Source: an uncultured Eubacterium sp. (GTDB lineage: Bacteria > Bacillota > Clostridia > Lachnospirales > Lachnospiraceae). From it: a stretch of DNA of 64,000 nucleotides. The notes beneath the pieces are model-generated. The model was not told the DNA's origin, did not search any database, and was given only the letters and a program-made list of their open reading frames with translations. Numbering within the stretch: position 1 is the first letter of the stretch; each line of letters starts with the position of its first letter. Made by a program: the position numbers and the translations under genes. This document shows, piece by piece, positions 1-6,849 of the stretch. The stretch spans positions 1 through 64,000 of the forward strand of contig URQO01000005.1 in NCBI GenBank assembly GCA_900550135.1, in the 5' to 3' direction.

Positions 1-49
1 GCGACCACCGAGATCTACACTCTTTCCCTACACGACGCTCTTCCGATCT
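1..49 (+). other. Illumina sequencing adapter (not genomic)
   Basis: These 49 bases match the 3' 49 bases of the 58-nt Illumina P5/TruSeq universal adapter, ending in its characteristic GCTCTTCCGATCT. Genomic sequence starts at about base 50. This is untrimmed library sequence at a contig end, so the window is part of a draft assembly and nothing left of base 50 should be interpreted biologically. Confidence 0.98.
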
Positions 50-769
50 TTTTTTTGTTTCTTTAATTACACCGTCAAAAATGAATCGTCCTTTTCCACG
101 TACTGAAATTATATCACCATTTTTAACTCCTGCACCGTTTGATACAGTTAATTTGCCGTTTATAAAGACCTTTCTTTCTTCTATATATGAAAGAATACTA
201 CTTCTGGTTGAATTTAATGCTGTAGCAATAATACTGTCAAGTCTTACATTTGAAATTGTCCCTGTAATTTCTTTAAAATTAGGTAAAACTTCAATATCAG
301 TATATTCTGATACGGTTATTGACACATTGGTATGTTTTATCTTAAATAGATTTTCAATAATGTAATCGGCAATTTCACTTTTTACGTACACATATGCCAT
401 ATTTTCTTTAACAAAAATATCACCAATTTTACAGCGATTTATTCCTAAATTTAAAATAGCACCAAGAAAATCCCTATGACACAGCGTATCAGCAAACTTG
501 GAATTTACAGGTGCAATTTTTAGAACTGAAATTGGAATATCCATTTTATAATATATTTCATCCGGTGCAAATACTACTGTTTTTCTTTCAGCATAATTAT
601 TACCTCCCGTTAATGTTGTTTTAACCGGAGGTAATTCTTTAACTGTATGATTTAAAAGACTTAATTCATTTATATTCAAAAAATCTGAATATGTATAAAT
701 ATTTTTATTAAATGCTGTATTTGCCAAATCTTTTATTCGATTTAATAAAAACGATTCTTCTTTGTTCAT
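50..769 (-). CDS. ylmH: YlmH-type S4-domain RNA-binding protein (3' end cut off by contig edge)
   Basis: RNA-binding protein of the YlmH family, encoded next to sepF in Firmicutes and linked by family knowledge to ribosome-associated RNA binding. The translation starts MNKEESFLLNRIKDL and carries a C-terminal S4 domain (about residues 180-238) with RLDSIIATAL and a late RGKGRF motif. About 240 codons are present. The frame is still open where adapter sequence begins, so roughly the last 8-12 residues are missing; the truncation is an assembly-edge effect, not a mutation. The start is ATG at 769. Its Shine-Dalgarno (AAGGTG) overlaps the sepF stop codon, so the two are translationally close. 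The family call rests on the S4 domain and position. Confidence 0.85.
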
Positions 770-777
770 CTTACACC

Positions 778-1350
778 TTAATATGTTCTTCTTGTTGAGT
801 AAGTAGATGAGTAGTCAGATGTATCATTTACAGAATCCTGAAAATCACCTGTAATATCAACAGAATGTGGTGTAACTAAATAAATATATCCGCTGATTTT
901 TTGAAGATTTCCTGATATAGCATAACAACCGCCAATTACAGAATCAACAATACGCTGTGCTAAATCAATTTTAATACCCTCAAGATTTAAAACAACAGAT
1001 TTACCATCTAATAATGTATCAATAATTTCTTTTGTTGTTTCATAATGTGTTGGCTTAATTACACAAACCTCCATCTCTTTTGCAGATGAGCCACGCATTG
1101 GAACAACTTTGCTGTTTCTTGAACTTCTGCTTCTGTTTGTGAAACTTTTACTACTTCTGGCTGAACTATGATGTTCAGGCTCTTCATGAGTAACTTTTTC
1201 CACAGGCTTTCTACGTGTTTGGGCAATAGGCTCCTCTTCAACAGTTTCATCTATTTCTTCATCGTCATATTCATCATAGAATTCGTCATCATATTCATCA
1301 TTGTAATCCATTGTAAATACACTTTTAATTTTATCACTAAACTTTGACAT
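778..1350 (-). CDS. sepF: Cell division protein SepF
   Basis: SepF binds FtsZ and tethers the Z-ring to the membrane. The 190-residue product has the expected three parts: a short N-terminal membrane-binding helix (MSKFSDKIKSVF), a long charged linker (about 15-90) with a strongly acidic DDE stretch followed by an Arg/Ser-rich stretch, and the compact C-terminal SepF domain (about 92-170) with VCVIKPTHYE and the glycine-containing VIGGCYAISG segment. A Ser/Thr/Tyr tail follows. The start has a good ribosome site (TAGGAGAG). It lies between ylmE and ylmH, the usual dcw-distal arrangement. With SepF present, Z-ring anchoring does not depend only on FtsA. Confidence 0.95.
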   Translation of the reverse strand: MSKFSDKIKSVFTMDYNDEYDDEFYDEYDDEEIDETVEEEPIAQTRRKPVEKVTHEEPEHHSSARSSKSFTNRSRSSRNSKVVPMRGSSAKEMEVCVIKPTHYETTKEIIDTLLDGKSVVLNLEGIKIDLAQRIVDSVIGGCYAISGNLQKISGYIYLVTPHSVDITGDFQDSVNDTSDYSSTYSTRRTY

Positions 1351-1371
1351 GTTTTCTCTCCTATAATTAAA

Positions 1372-2064
1372 TTATATATTGTAATTTCTTTCTCCGAAAA
1401 TGCCTGTTCCAACACGAACCATTGTAGCACCTTCTTCTATTGCTACCTGATAGTCACCGGTCATTCCCATTGAAAGCACATCCATACTAACATTATCAAT
1501 GTTTTCCTCTCTTATGTCAACCGATAATTGTTTCAATTTCTTAAAATATTGTCTATTTGTCTCAGAATCAGACGTATATGGTGCAATTGTCATTAACCCT
1601 TGAATATGAACATGTTGAAGTTTGCTTATTTCTTTAATTAAAGGTAATGTATCATGGACGGTTAAACCAAATTTGCTGTCTTCTTCTGCTACATTTACTT
1701 CAATAAGAATATTTGCAATCTCATTTTTCTTTGCAAATTCTGTTTCGATTTGATTTGCAAGACGTATTGAATCAACTGAATGTATCAATTTAACCTTTCC
1801 AACAAGATATTTAACTTTATTTCTCTGCAAATGACCTATCATATGCCAGTTAATATTTTTTGGTAAAATATCATATTTTTCCGACATTTCCTGTACTTTA
1901 TTTTCACCAAAATCTAATATACCTGAAGGAAGTGCTTCTTCAATATCAGTATAAGGTTTTGTTTTACTTACGGCAATTAAAGTAACTTCTTTTGGATCTC
2001 GCCCTACTTTTTCACAGGCTTTTACAATATTATTTCTTACATTTTCAATGTTTTTTAGTATCAT
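1372..2064 (-). CDS. ylmE: YggS/YlmE-type pyridoxal phosphate homeostasis protein
   Basis: Single-domain, fold-type III PLP-binding protein that buffers free PLP and affects amino- and keto-acid balance; no catalytic reaction is established for the family. The 230-residue product shows LIAVSKTKPY with the PLP lysine near the N-terminus, DFGENKVQE, the WHMIGHLQRNK motif, SVDS, and the C-terminal SMGMTGDYQVAIEEG and VRVGTGIFGER phosphate-binding loops. An in-frame TTG four codons upstream is also open, but the ATG at 2064 is preferred because GGTGA sits five bases before it. It is followed by sepF, probably in one transcript. Confidence 0.95.
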   Translation of the reverse strand: MILKNIENVRNNIVKACEKVGRDPKEVTLIAVSKTKPYTDIEEALPSGILDFGENKVQEMSEKYDILPKNINWHMIGHLQRNKVKYLVGKVKLIHSVDSIRLANQIETEFAKKNEIANILIEVNVAEEDSKFGLTVHDTLPLIKEISKLQHVHIQGLMTIAPYTSDSETNRQYFKKLKQLSVDIREENIDNVSMDVLSMGMTGDYQVAIEEGATMVRVGTGIFGERNYNI

Positions 2065-2192
2065 TCCTGTCACCAATTAATTTGTTAAATAAACAATCCT
2101 TTCTATTAATTATGTTTTAATAATATATTTTTTCAAAATGAATATTTTATGATTTTTAAACGAAATATCATTTAATTATTAAAATGTATCTT

Positions 2193-3575
2193 TTATTGGA
2201 AAATGATTTGATTCTCTGAGACTTTTGTACCATCAAGTACAATTCTGTCATAAATTTCCAATCCATTAGTTTCGTTTTTAACTATATAATATTCATCTAA
2301 AGTATCTAAAATATTAATAATTTTAAAAACAGTATAGCCATTGTTTATGTTGTATACCCCAACAAAGTTTCGTGTTTTCTGAATAACATAATTCTCATTT
2401 GAGTTTGGTTTTGTGAGTACATCTCCTTCATTAAAACTTGCTTTTGACACATAATAATTATTTTTGTCAGAATATGCAATTGATGGATAATATATTTCAG
2501 ATTTATTTCCTGATTTTTTCGTGTTTTTTAATGTAAAACCTATACTTGTACTGTCACCGCCTTTATTGCTATATTCTTTTGGAATAATATAAAGCTCACT
2601 GGATACAACAGATGATTTGGGAATTTTAAGCCCTACTTTTGGAGTTTCTACTATTTCTATATCCAAAAATCTATCTGTTGCATATCGTACAACATATTTT
2701 GAAATAGTCACTACACCGTATGAGTTTCCATCTGCACCTCTAACGATTTTTAAATTTGCCGTTGTGGTCAGATTATCTTTCAAAAACTTAATAGTAATAT
2801 TCTTTGTTTTTTTATATTTTTTTACATCTTTTTTTGAAAACTTTAATGCAATACTCCACTCATCATCGTTAATTGCTTTATAAAGTGGTGTACCTTTTTC
2901 TATTTTGTCACCTGAGGCGAAGTGTGCTGAATTGTAATTGCTTTTATCAAAGTCAGACTGTTTGATTTCTTTAGGCTTTAAAGTTTCATAGTCATCTACT
3001 TTATATAAAACAATACCTGATACTTCAGCTTTTTTTATTGTAAAACGGTCACCATTTTTCTTTGCAATGTCCTGAAGAGAATTCATATTAATTAAATCAA
3101 CAACAGTACCTTTAATTGTACTTTTGAAATCGTACAATTCACCAAAATTCATTTCATCAAAATTATTTGTATAATCTTTTAAAAGATTATACATTGTATT
3201 AAGGTTCTCTTCTGTTAATTTTGAATTTTCCTTACTAGATTCAAGTAAAAGATTTGACAAATCTCCTGTTGAATCAATACTGTAAAGTGTAGTATTTTTT
3301 GAAATTCTTGATCCTTCTCTTACAAAATAATCAACATATCCTGCTTCCTTTGCATATTTGATAATTTCATCACGGATTGCGATTCCTTCATATGAATTGT
3401 CAATTTTTTTAGCATTACTACCTTCTGTAACTTCATAATATTTTGTACGTTCAGTTGTAATATATATAAATATATTGATAAACAAGTATATTAATATTAA
3501 TCCAAATATAACAATTCCTGCATTTATATTTAAAAATCGTTTATGTTTAATATATGATTTTTTTTTGCTACTCAT
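2193..3575 (-). CDS. HlyD-like single-pass membrane protein next to sepF
   Basis: A 460-residue protein with a basic N-terminus, one transmembrane helix at about residues 18-40 and a large outward-facing region. The short segments GIAIRDE, YFVREGSRISKNTTLYSID and SGIVLYKVDDYE resemble the split biotinyl-lipoyl-like hairpins of HlyD/MFP adaptors, so it is called HlyD-like. No ABC transporter or outer-membrane partner is adjacent, so an export role is not supported here. It is the first gene of a probable operon with ylmE, sepF and ylmH, which suggests an envelope or division role (inference). A promoter with two 22-bp repeats lies directly upstream. Family assignment is moderate; function is unknown. 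Confidence 0.75.
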   Translation of the reverse strand: MSSKKKSYIKHKRFLNINAGIVIFGLILIYLFINIFIYITTERTKYYEVTEGSNAKKIDNSYEGIAIRDEIIKYAKEAGYVDYFVREGSRISKNTTLYSIDSTGDLSNLLLESSKENSKLTEENLNTMYNLLKDYTNNFDEMNFGELYDFKSTIKGTVVDLINMNSLQDIAKKNGDRFTIKKAEVSGIVLYKVDDYETLKPKEIKQSDFDKSNYNSAHFASGDKIEKGTPLYKAINDDEWSIALKFSKKDVKKYKKTKNITIKFLKDNLTTTANLKIVRGADGNSYGVVTISKYVVRYATDRFLDIEIVETPKVGLKIPKSSVVSSELYIIPKEYSNKGGDSTSIGFTLKNTKKSGNKSEIYYPSIAYSDKNNYYVSKASFNEGDVLTKPNSNENYVIQKTRNFVGVYNINNGYTVFKIINILDTLDEYYIVKNETNGLEIYDRIVLDGTKVSENQIIFQ

Positions 3576-3631
3576 ATTTGCTCCTAATTCTGTAAATCAT
3601 AATATATTATCATATCATTACATCACATTTT

Positions 3632-3660
3632 ATTATCTTATATTTCGGCATATAAGTCAA
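3632..3660 (-). promoter_or_regulatory. Sigma-A-type promoter of the HlyD-like/ylmE/sepF operon
   Basis: Reading the minus strand, TTGACT (3660-3655) is followed after exactly 17 bp by GATAAT (3637-3632). It lies about 60 bp before the first gene, which has its own ribosome site (TTAGGAGC). The two 22-bp repeats begin at the -35 box. Confidence 0.7.
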
Positions 3661-3706
3661 ATTTATTTGTACATATTTTTAAATTTATTTGTACATATTT
3701 TTAAAT
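3659..3706. repeat. Tandem 22-bp direct repeat (2.2 copies) abutting a promoter
   Basis: Two perfect 22-bp copies (3659-3680 and 3681-3702) plus four bases of a third. Each contains the palindromic core TGTACA. The period is about two helical turns, so both cores face the same side of the DNA, immediately upstream of the -35 box of the HlyD-like/sepF promoter. This looks like a pair of regulator sites or an UP-like element (inference). Confidence 0.85.
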
Positions 3707-3786
3707 GCTTATCTACTTATATTTATAAGTATTTATAAAAATAATTGTACTATTTAATTTTTTAGAAAAGTTATTTTATAATAAAA

Positions 3787-3814
3787 TTGTTAAAATGTGT
3801 ATTATTTATATATT
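3787..3814 (+). promoter_or_regulatory. Candidate promoter of the DUF378 gene
   Basis: TTGTTA (3787-3792), a 16-bp spacer and TATATT (3809-3814), about 43 bp before the start codon. The boxes are only moderately good and the region is very AT-rich. The -10 box lies inside the left arm of a perfect palindrome (3803-3834). Confidence 0.45.
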
Positions 3815-3834
3815 TTCGGGAAAATATATAAATA
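3803..3834. promoter_or_regulatory. Perfect 32-bp palindrome over the DUF378 promoter and leader
   Basis: Arms of 15 bp (3803-3817 and 3820-3834) are perfectly complementary around a GG centre. The palindrome covers the predicted -10 and ends ten bases before the Shine-Dalgarno AAAGGAGGT. It could be an operator, or the 5' part of the transcript folding into a hairpin; it has no T-run and is not a terminator for a plus-strand gene. Confidence 0.8.
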
Positions 3835-3856
3835 GAATGTTAAAGGAGGTTTATAT

Positions 3857-4069
3857 ATGAATTCAAAAGGATTTGACTATTTTGTTTTAACATTAGTTAT
3901 TATAGGTGCTGTTAATTGGGGATTAATTGGATTTTTCAAATTTGACCTGGTTGCATTTCTTTTTGGACAAATGACATGGCTTTCAAGAGTTGTCTATGCA
4001 ATTGTTGGATTATGTGGTCTTTATACTATCAGTATGTTTGGAAGAATATGTTCATTTAATGAAAAATAA
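3857..4069 (+). CDS. DUF378 family small membrane protein
   Basis: A 70-residue integral membrane protein with two hydrophobic segments (about 8-28 and 40-60). The NWGLIGFFKFDLVAFLFG and YAIVGLCGLYTI motifs are typical of the DUF378 family (B. subtilis YuzA-like), whose function is unknown. It has a strong ribosome site (AAAGGAGGT) seven bases before ATG. It is one of only two plus-strand genes in the window, stands alone, and is bounded by its own promoter region and a terminator at 4099-4129. Small membrane proteins of this kind are sometimes stress-related, but nothing here shows that directly. Confidence 0.9.
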   Translation: MNSKGFDYFVLTLVIIGAVNWGLIGFFKFDLVAFLFGQMTWLSRVVYAIVGLCGLYTISMFGRICSFNEK

Positions 4070-4098
4070 TAATTATGTTTAATTAAATTTTTATAAAG

Positions 4099-4129
4099 TA
4101 AAGGAACATCAATCAAAGATGTTCCTTTA
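4099..4129 (+). terminator. Terminator between DUF378 gene and mgsA (probably both directions)
   Basis: A 12-bp perfect stem (4099-4110 with 4118-4129, TAAAGGAACATC and its complement) around a 7-nt loop, followed by ATTCTTT on the plus strand. On the minus strand it also precedes a T-rich stretch, so it can end the convergent mgsA transcript too. Confidence 0.85.
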
Positions 4130-4166
4130 TTCTTTAAAATATTAATAAAACTATTTTTTATAATAG

Positions 4167-4565
4167 TTAATTTTTGTAAATTTCACGCCATTCTAAATCC
4201 CCACGATTTAATGACTTAATAAGAAGCTCTGCTGTAGCAACATTTGTAGCAAGGGGAATATTGTGAATATCACAAAGTCTTACTGCCTTATGAATATCAG
4301 GTTCGTGTAATTTTGGATTCTCAGGGTCTCTTAAAAATATAAGCAAATCTAAATCGTTTTGTTCAATCTGTGAACACATCTGTTGTTCTCCACCTAAATG
4401 TCCGGCAAGATATTTATAAACATTCAGATTGGCTGCTTCTTCAATTAATCTACCTGTTGTACCTGTTGCAAACAATGAATGTTTACATAATATACCTCTG
4501 TATGCAATGCAAAAATTCTGCATAAGTTTTTTCTTAGAATCATGTGCAATAAAACCTATATTCAT
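4167..4565 (-). CDS. mgsA: Methylglyoxal synthase
   Basis: Converts dihydroxyacetone phosphate to methylglyoxal and phosphate, a bypass of lower glycolysis. At 132 residues it has normal length. Visible motifs are the N-terminal IAHDSKK (His8, Asp9, Lys12), the phosphate-binding ATGTTGR (33-39), HEPD (His87, Asp90) and the C-terminal ATNVATAE. The catalytic-base position, Asp71 of the E. coli enzyme in GGDQQ, reads Glu60 here (GGEQQ; codon 4388-4386 is GAA). Activity is probably kept but should not be assumed. It is the last gene of the mreB-to-mgsA cluster, a placement common in Clostridia. Confidence 0.93.
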   Translation of the reverse strand: MNIGFIAHDSKKKLMQNFCIAYRGILCKHSLFATGTTGRLIEEAANLNVYKYLAGHLGGEQQMCSQIEQNDLDLLIFLRDPENPKLHEPDIHKAVRLCDIHNIPLATNVATAELLIKSLNRGDLEWREIYKN

Positions 4566-4602
4566 AAATATCCTCCTTTAGATGTAATTTTGCAAATCCA
4601 AA

Positions 4603-5745
4603 TTAAATCATTGCTTTATTTCGCTGTAATCCTATATTTAAAACAATACCCACACCACAATACATCATAATAAGCGATGTAAGTCCATAACTGACAAAGG
4701 GTAATGTTACCCCTGTATTAGGTAAAAGCATAGTTGCAACAGCAACATTTACAAATGATTGTACTCCTACCAGTACACCAAAACCAAAGCAAAACAGTTT
4801 TCCACTAAGGGTCGGCGCCCGTTGCCCTGTTATAAAGCATTCCAATACAATTAAAAATAATAATATAATAAGTGCTGCCGCTCCAATAAATCCTAATTCT
4901 TCACCTACAATTGTAAAGATAAAATCTGTATGTGATTCCGAAATTAATTTACCATTTTTTACCGATGTAACGTCATTGTTATCAAGTCCTTTACCTGTAA
5001 GTCCTCCTGAACCTATAGCAAGTAGGGAATTTTCCTGCTGATATCTTAAATCTTTAGCTTTTTCATTATCTTCCTGGAAAAAACCTACAATACGATTGTA
5101 CTGATATCCCTTTAGGACAACATTGCCCGGCTGAGCAACATAGTATCCAAGAATACATACTAAAGGAATTGCCACAATAAGAACCCCTGTAACAATCTTA
5201 TGATGAATGCCCGATAGGAACATTATAGCACAAAATGTCAGAAAAATAACTATTGTTGTTGATAAATCAGGTTCAATGAAAATCAATCCTAAAATTATAC
5301 ATGAAAAAACTACTGCACATGCTAAAGTTTTAAAAGTATTTAGCGTCTCATAATGCTTGTACAAATATGAGGCTAAAAAGATAATAATAAATATTTTTGC
5401 AACTTCAGATGGCTGAAACTGTGTAAATCCTAAATCAATCCATCTTTTAGCACCTTTGCTTACAGTACCTGCAACAATAACAAGGGCGAGAAGAACAATG
5501 GTAACTAAATAAATAACCATATAAAATTTAAACAAAAACTTGTAGCTTAATAATGTAAATATTATAAGAACTATAAGTCCTAAAGCAAAACCTATAATCT
5601 GTTTAAGCTGAAAATTTTCTCCTTCTGTTGCACTACCAATACAAAAAATTCCAATAAAGGTAGCTGCCAAAACATATATTATTAATCTGATATTTAAATT
5701 TGATAACTTATATCCTTTTATAACATTAAGTGCTTTTTTAAACAT
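4603..5745 (-). CDS. rodA: Peptidoglycan glycosyltransferase RodA (FtsW/RodA/SpoVE family)
   Basis: SEDS-family polytopic membrane enzyme that polymerises lipid II glycan strands for lateral wall growth together with a class B PBP. The 380-residue product has about ten hydrophobic segments. It carries the family signatures GAKRWIDLGFTQFQPSE, EPDLSTT and, near the C-terminus, NTGVTLPFVSYG. RodA is preferred over FtsW or SpoVE because the gene sits with mreBCD and a PBP2 gene. Its ATG overlaps the minE stop by one base (TAATG), which indicates translational coupling. Confidence 0.93.
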   Translation of the reverse strand: MFKKALNVIKGYKLSNLNIRLIIYVLAATFIGIFCIGSATEGENFQLKQIIGFALGLIVLIIFTLLSYKFLFKFYMVIYLVTIVLLALVIVAGTVSKGAKRWIDLGFTQFQPSEVAKIFIIIFLASYLYKHYETLNTFKTLACAVVFSCIILGLIFIEPDLSTTIVIFLTFCAIMFLSGIHHKIVTGVLIVAIPLVCILGYYVAQPGNVVLKGYQYNRIVGFFQEDNEKAKDLRYQQENSLLAIGSGGLTGKGLDNNDVTSVKNGKLISESHTDFIFTIVGEELGFIGAAALIILLFLIVLECFITGQRAPTLSGKLFCFGFGVLVGVQSFVNVAVATMLLPNTGVTLPFVSYGLTSLIMMYCGVGIVLNIGLQRNKAMI

Positions 5746-5990
5746 TAAATTTTAACCTCTTTTATTGGTATATTAGCCATTAAACATGGTCCCTTTTCAT
5801 GATGTATTTCAACAATACAATGTTCCACGTCAATTTCTATGTATTTTGAAATAGCATTCACCAAGTCATGCTTTATTGCCTCAGTTGTGTATGGATTACA
5901 TCCAATTCTGTCTGTAACTAATAAAATTTCTAAACGTTCTTTTGCAATTTTACTTGAACGTTTTTTCCTAAATAATCTGTGAAATATCAT
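5745..5990 (-). CDS. minE: Cell division topological specificity factor MinE
   Basis: MinE stimulates the MinD ATPase and drives its dynamic localisation. It is 81 residues from the chosen start. The N-terminal IFHRLFRKKRSSK is amphipathic and basic (membrane contact), followed by the LEILLVTDR MinD-interaction strand and a C-terminal dimerisation region with CIVEIHHEKG. An upstream in-frame ATG at 5996 leaves one base between it and the GGGGG ribosome site. The ATG at 5990 has seven bases and overlaps the minD stop as ATGA, so it is preferred. Presence of MinE rather than a DivIVA-only system is usual for this lineage. Confidence 0.92.
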   Translation of the reverse strand: MIFHRLFRKKRSSKIAKERLEILLVTDRIGCNPYTTEAIKHDLVNAISKYIEIDVEHCIVEIHHEKGPCLMANIPIKEVKI

Positions 5991-6781
5991 TTCCATACCC
6001 CCTTTGTAAAAAAGTTTTTAAAGAATAACAAAGAAAATTTACCGGTATTTTCGTTTTTAGAAAAAGTTCCATTTAATTTTTCTGCTATTTCTTTTATTGC
6101 TCTGCCTGACTGTGTATTTGTATTTACAATTGCCTCACCTCTGTTAGTTGCAATAACAATATTTACATCATCATTGACACAGCCAATAATGTCAATTCCA
6201 AGTATTTCATTAACATCTTCAGCTGACATCATATCACCTTTTTTTATAAGCTCAGGTCTTAATTTGTTAACTAAAAGATATATATTTGAAATACCATCTC
6301 TTTCCAATAAACCTATAATTCTGTCAGCATCTCTTATTGCTGATACTTCAGGTGTTGTAACAACAATTGCTTTTGTAGCTCCTGCTATGGCGTTTCTAAA
6401 TCCCTGCTCTATTCCAGCCGGACAGTCAATTAAAACATAATCAAATTCTTCTTTTAAACAGTCGGTCAAACCAATCATTTGTTCCGGTGTTACAGAATCC
6501 TTATCCTTTGACTGTGCACTAGGAAGCAAAAATAAATTGTTATAGCGTCTGTCTTTAATAACTGCCTGCTTTAATCTACAGTTTCCTTCTAAAACATCCA
6601 CCAAATTATAAACAATCTGATTTTCAAGTCCCATTACAACGTCAAGATTTCTTAAGCCAATATCTGTATCAATGGCAATTACACTTTTTCCCATTTGAGA
6701 TAATGCAATGCCTAAATTGGCTGTTAAAGTGGTTTTTCCTACACCACCTTTTCCTGAAGTTATTACTATTACTTCTCCCAT
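5987..6781 (-). CDS. minD: Septum site-determining ATPase MinD
   Basis: Deviant Walker-type ATPase that binds membrane in its ATP form and positions division inhibition. The 264-residue protein begins with the deviant Walker A GKGGVGKTT (residues 10-18), has the DTDIGLRNLD motif and VLIDCPAG (Walker B), and ends with an amphipathic, basic membrane-targeting tail (FSLLFFKNFFTKGVWK). It follows the PBP2 gene and precedes minE. No minC is present between PBP2 and minD, where many Clostridia encode it; the 68-bp gap holds only the ribosome site (TTTAGGAGGG). Confidence 0.96.
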   Translation of the reverse strand: MGEVIVITSGKGGVGKTTLTANLGIALSQMGKSVIAIDTDIGLRNLDVVMGLENQIVYNLVDVLEGNCRLKQAVIKDRRYNNLFLLPSAQSKDKDSVTPEQMIGLTDCLKEEFDYVLIDCPAGIEQGFRNAIAGATKAIVVTTPEVSAIRDADRIIGLLERDGISNIYLLVNKLRPELIKKGDMMSAEDVNEILGIDIIGCVNDDVNIVIATNRGEAIVNTNTQSGRAIKEIAEKLNGTFSKNENTGKFSLLFFKNFFTKGVWK

Positions 6782-6849
6782 ATTCCCTCCTAAAATAAAA
6801 TGATTTGCTATCTTTTGTACTTTATTTGGGAATGAAAAACATTATCAAA

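Noticed and set aside
1059..1250. Minus-strand small frame inside sepF
   Set aside because: Alternative frame of the repetitive acidic/basic linker of SepF; no ribosome site or recognisable product.
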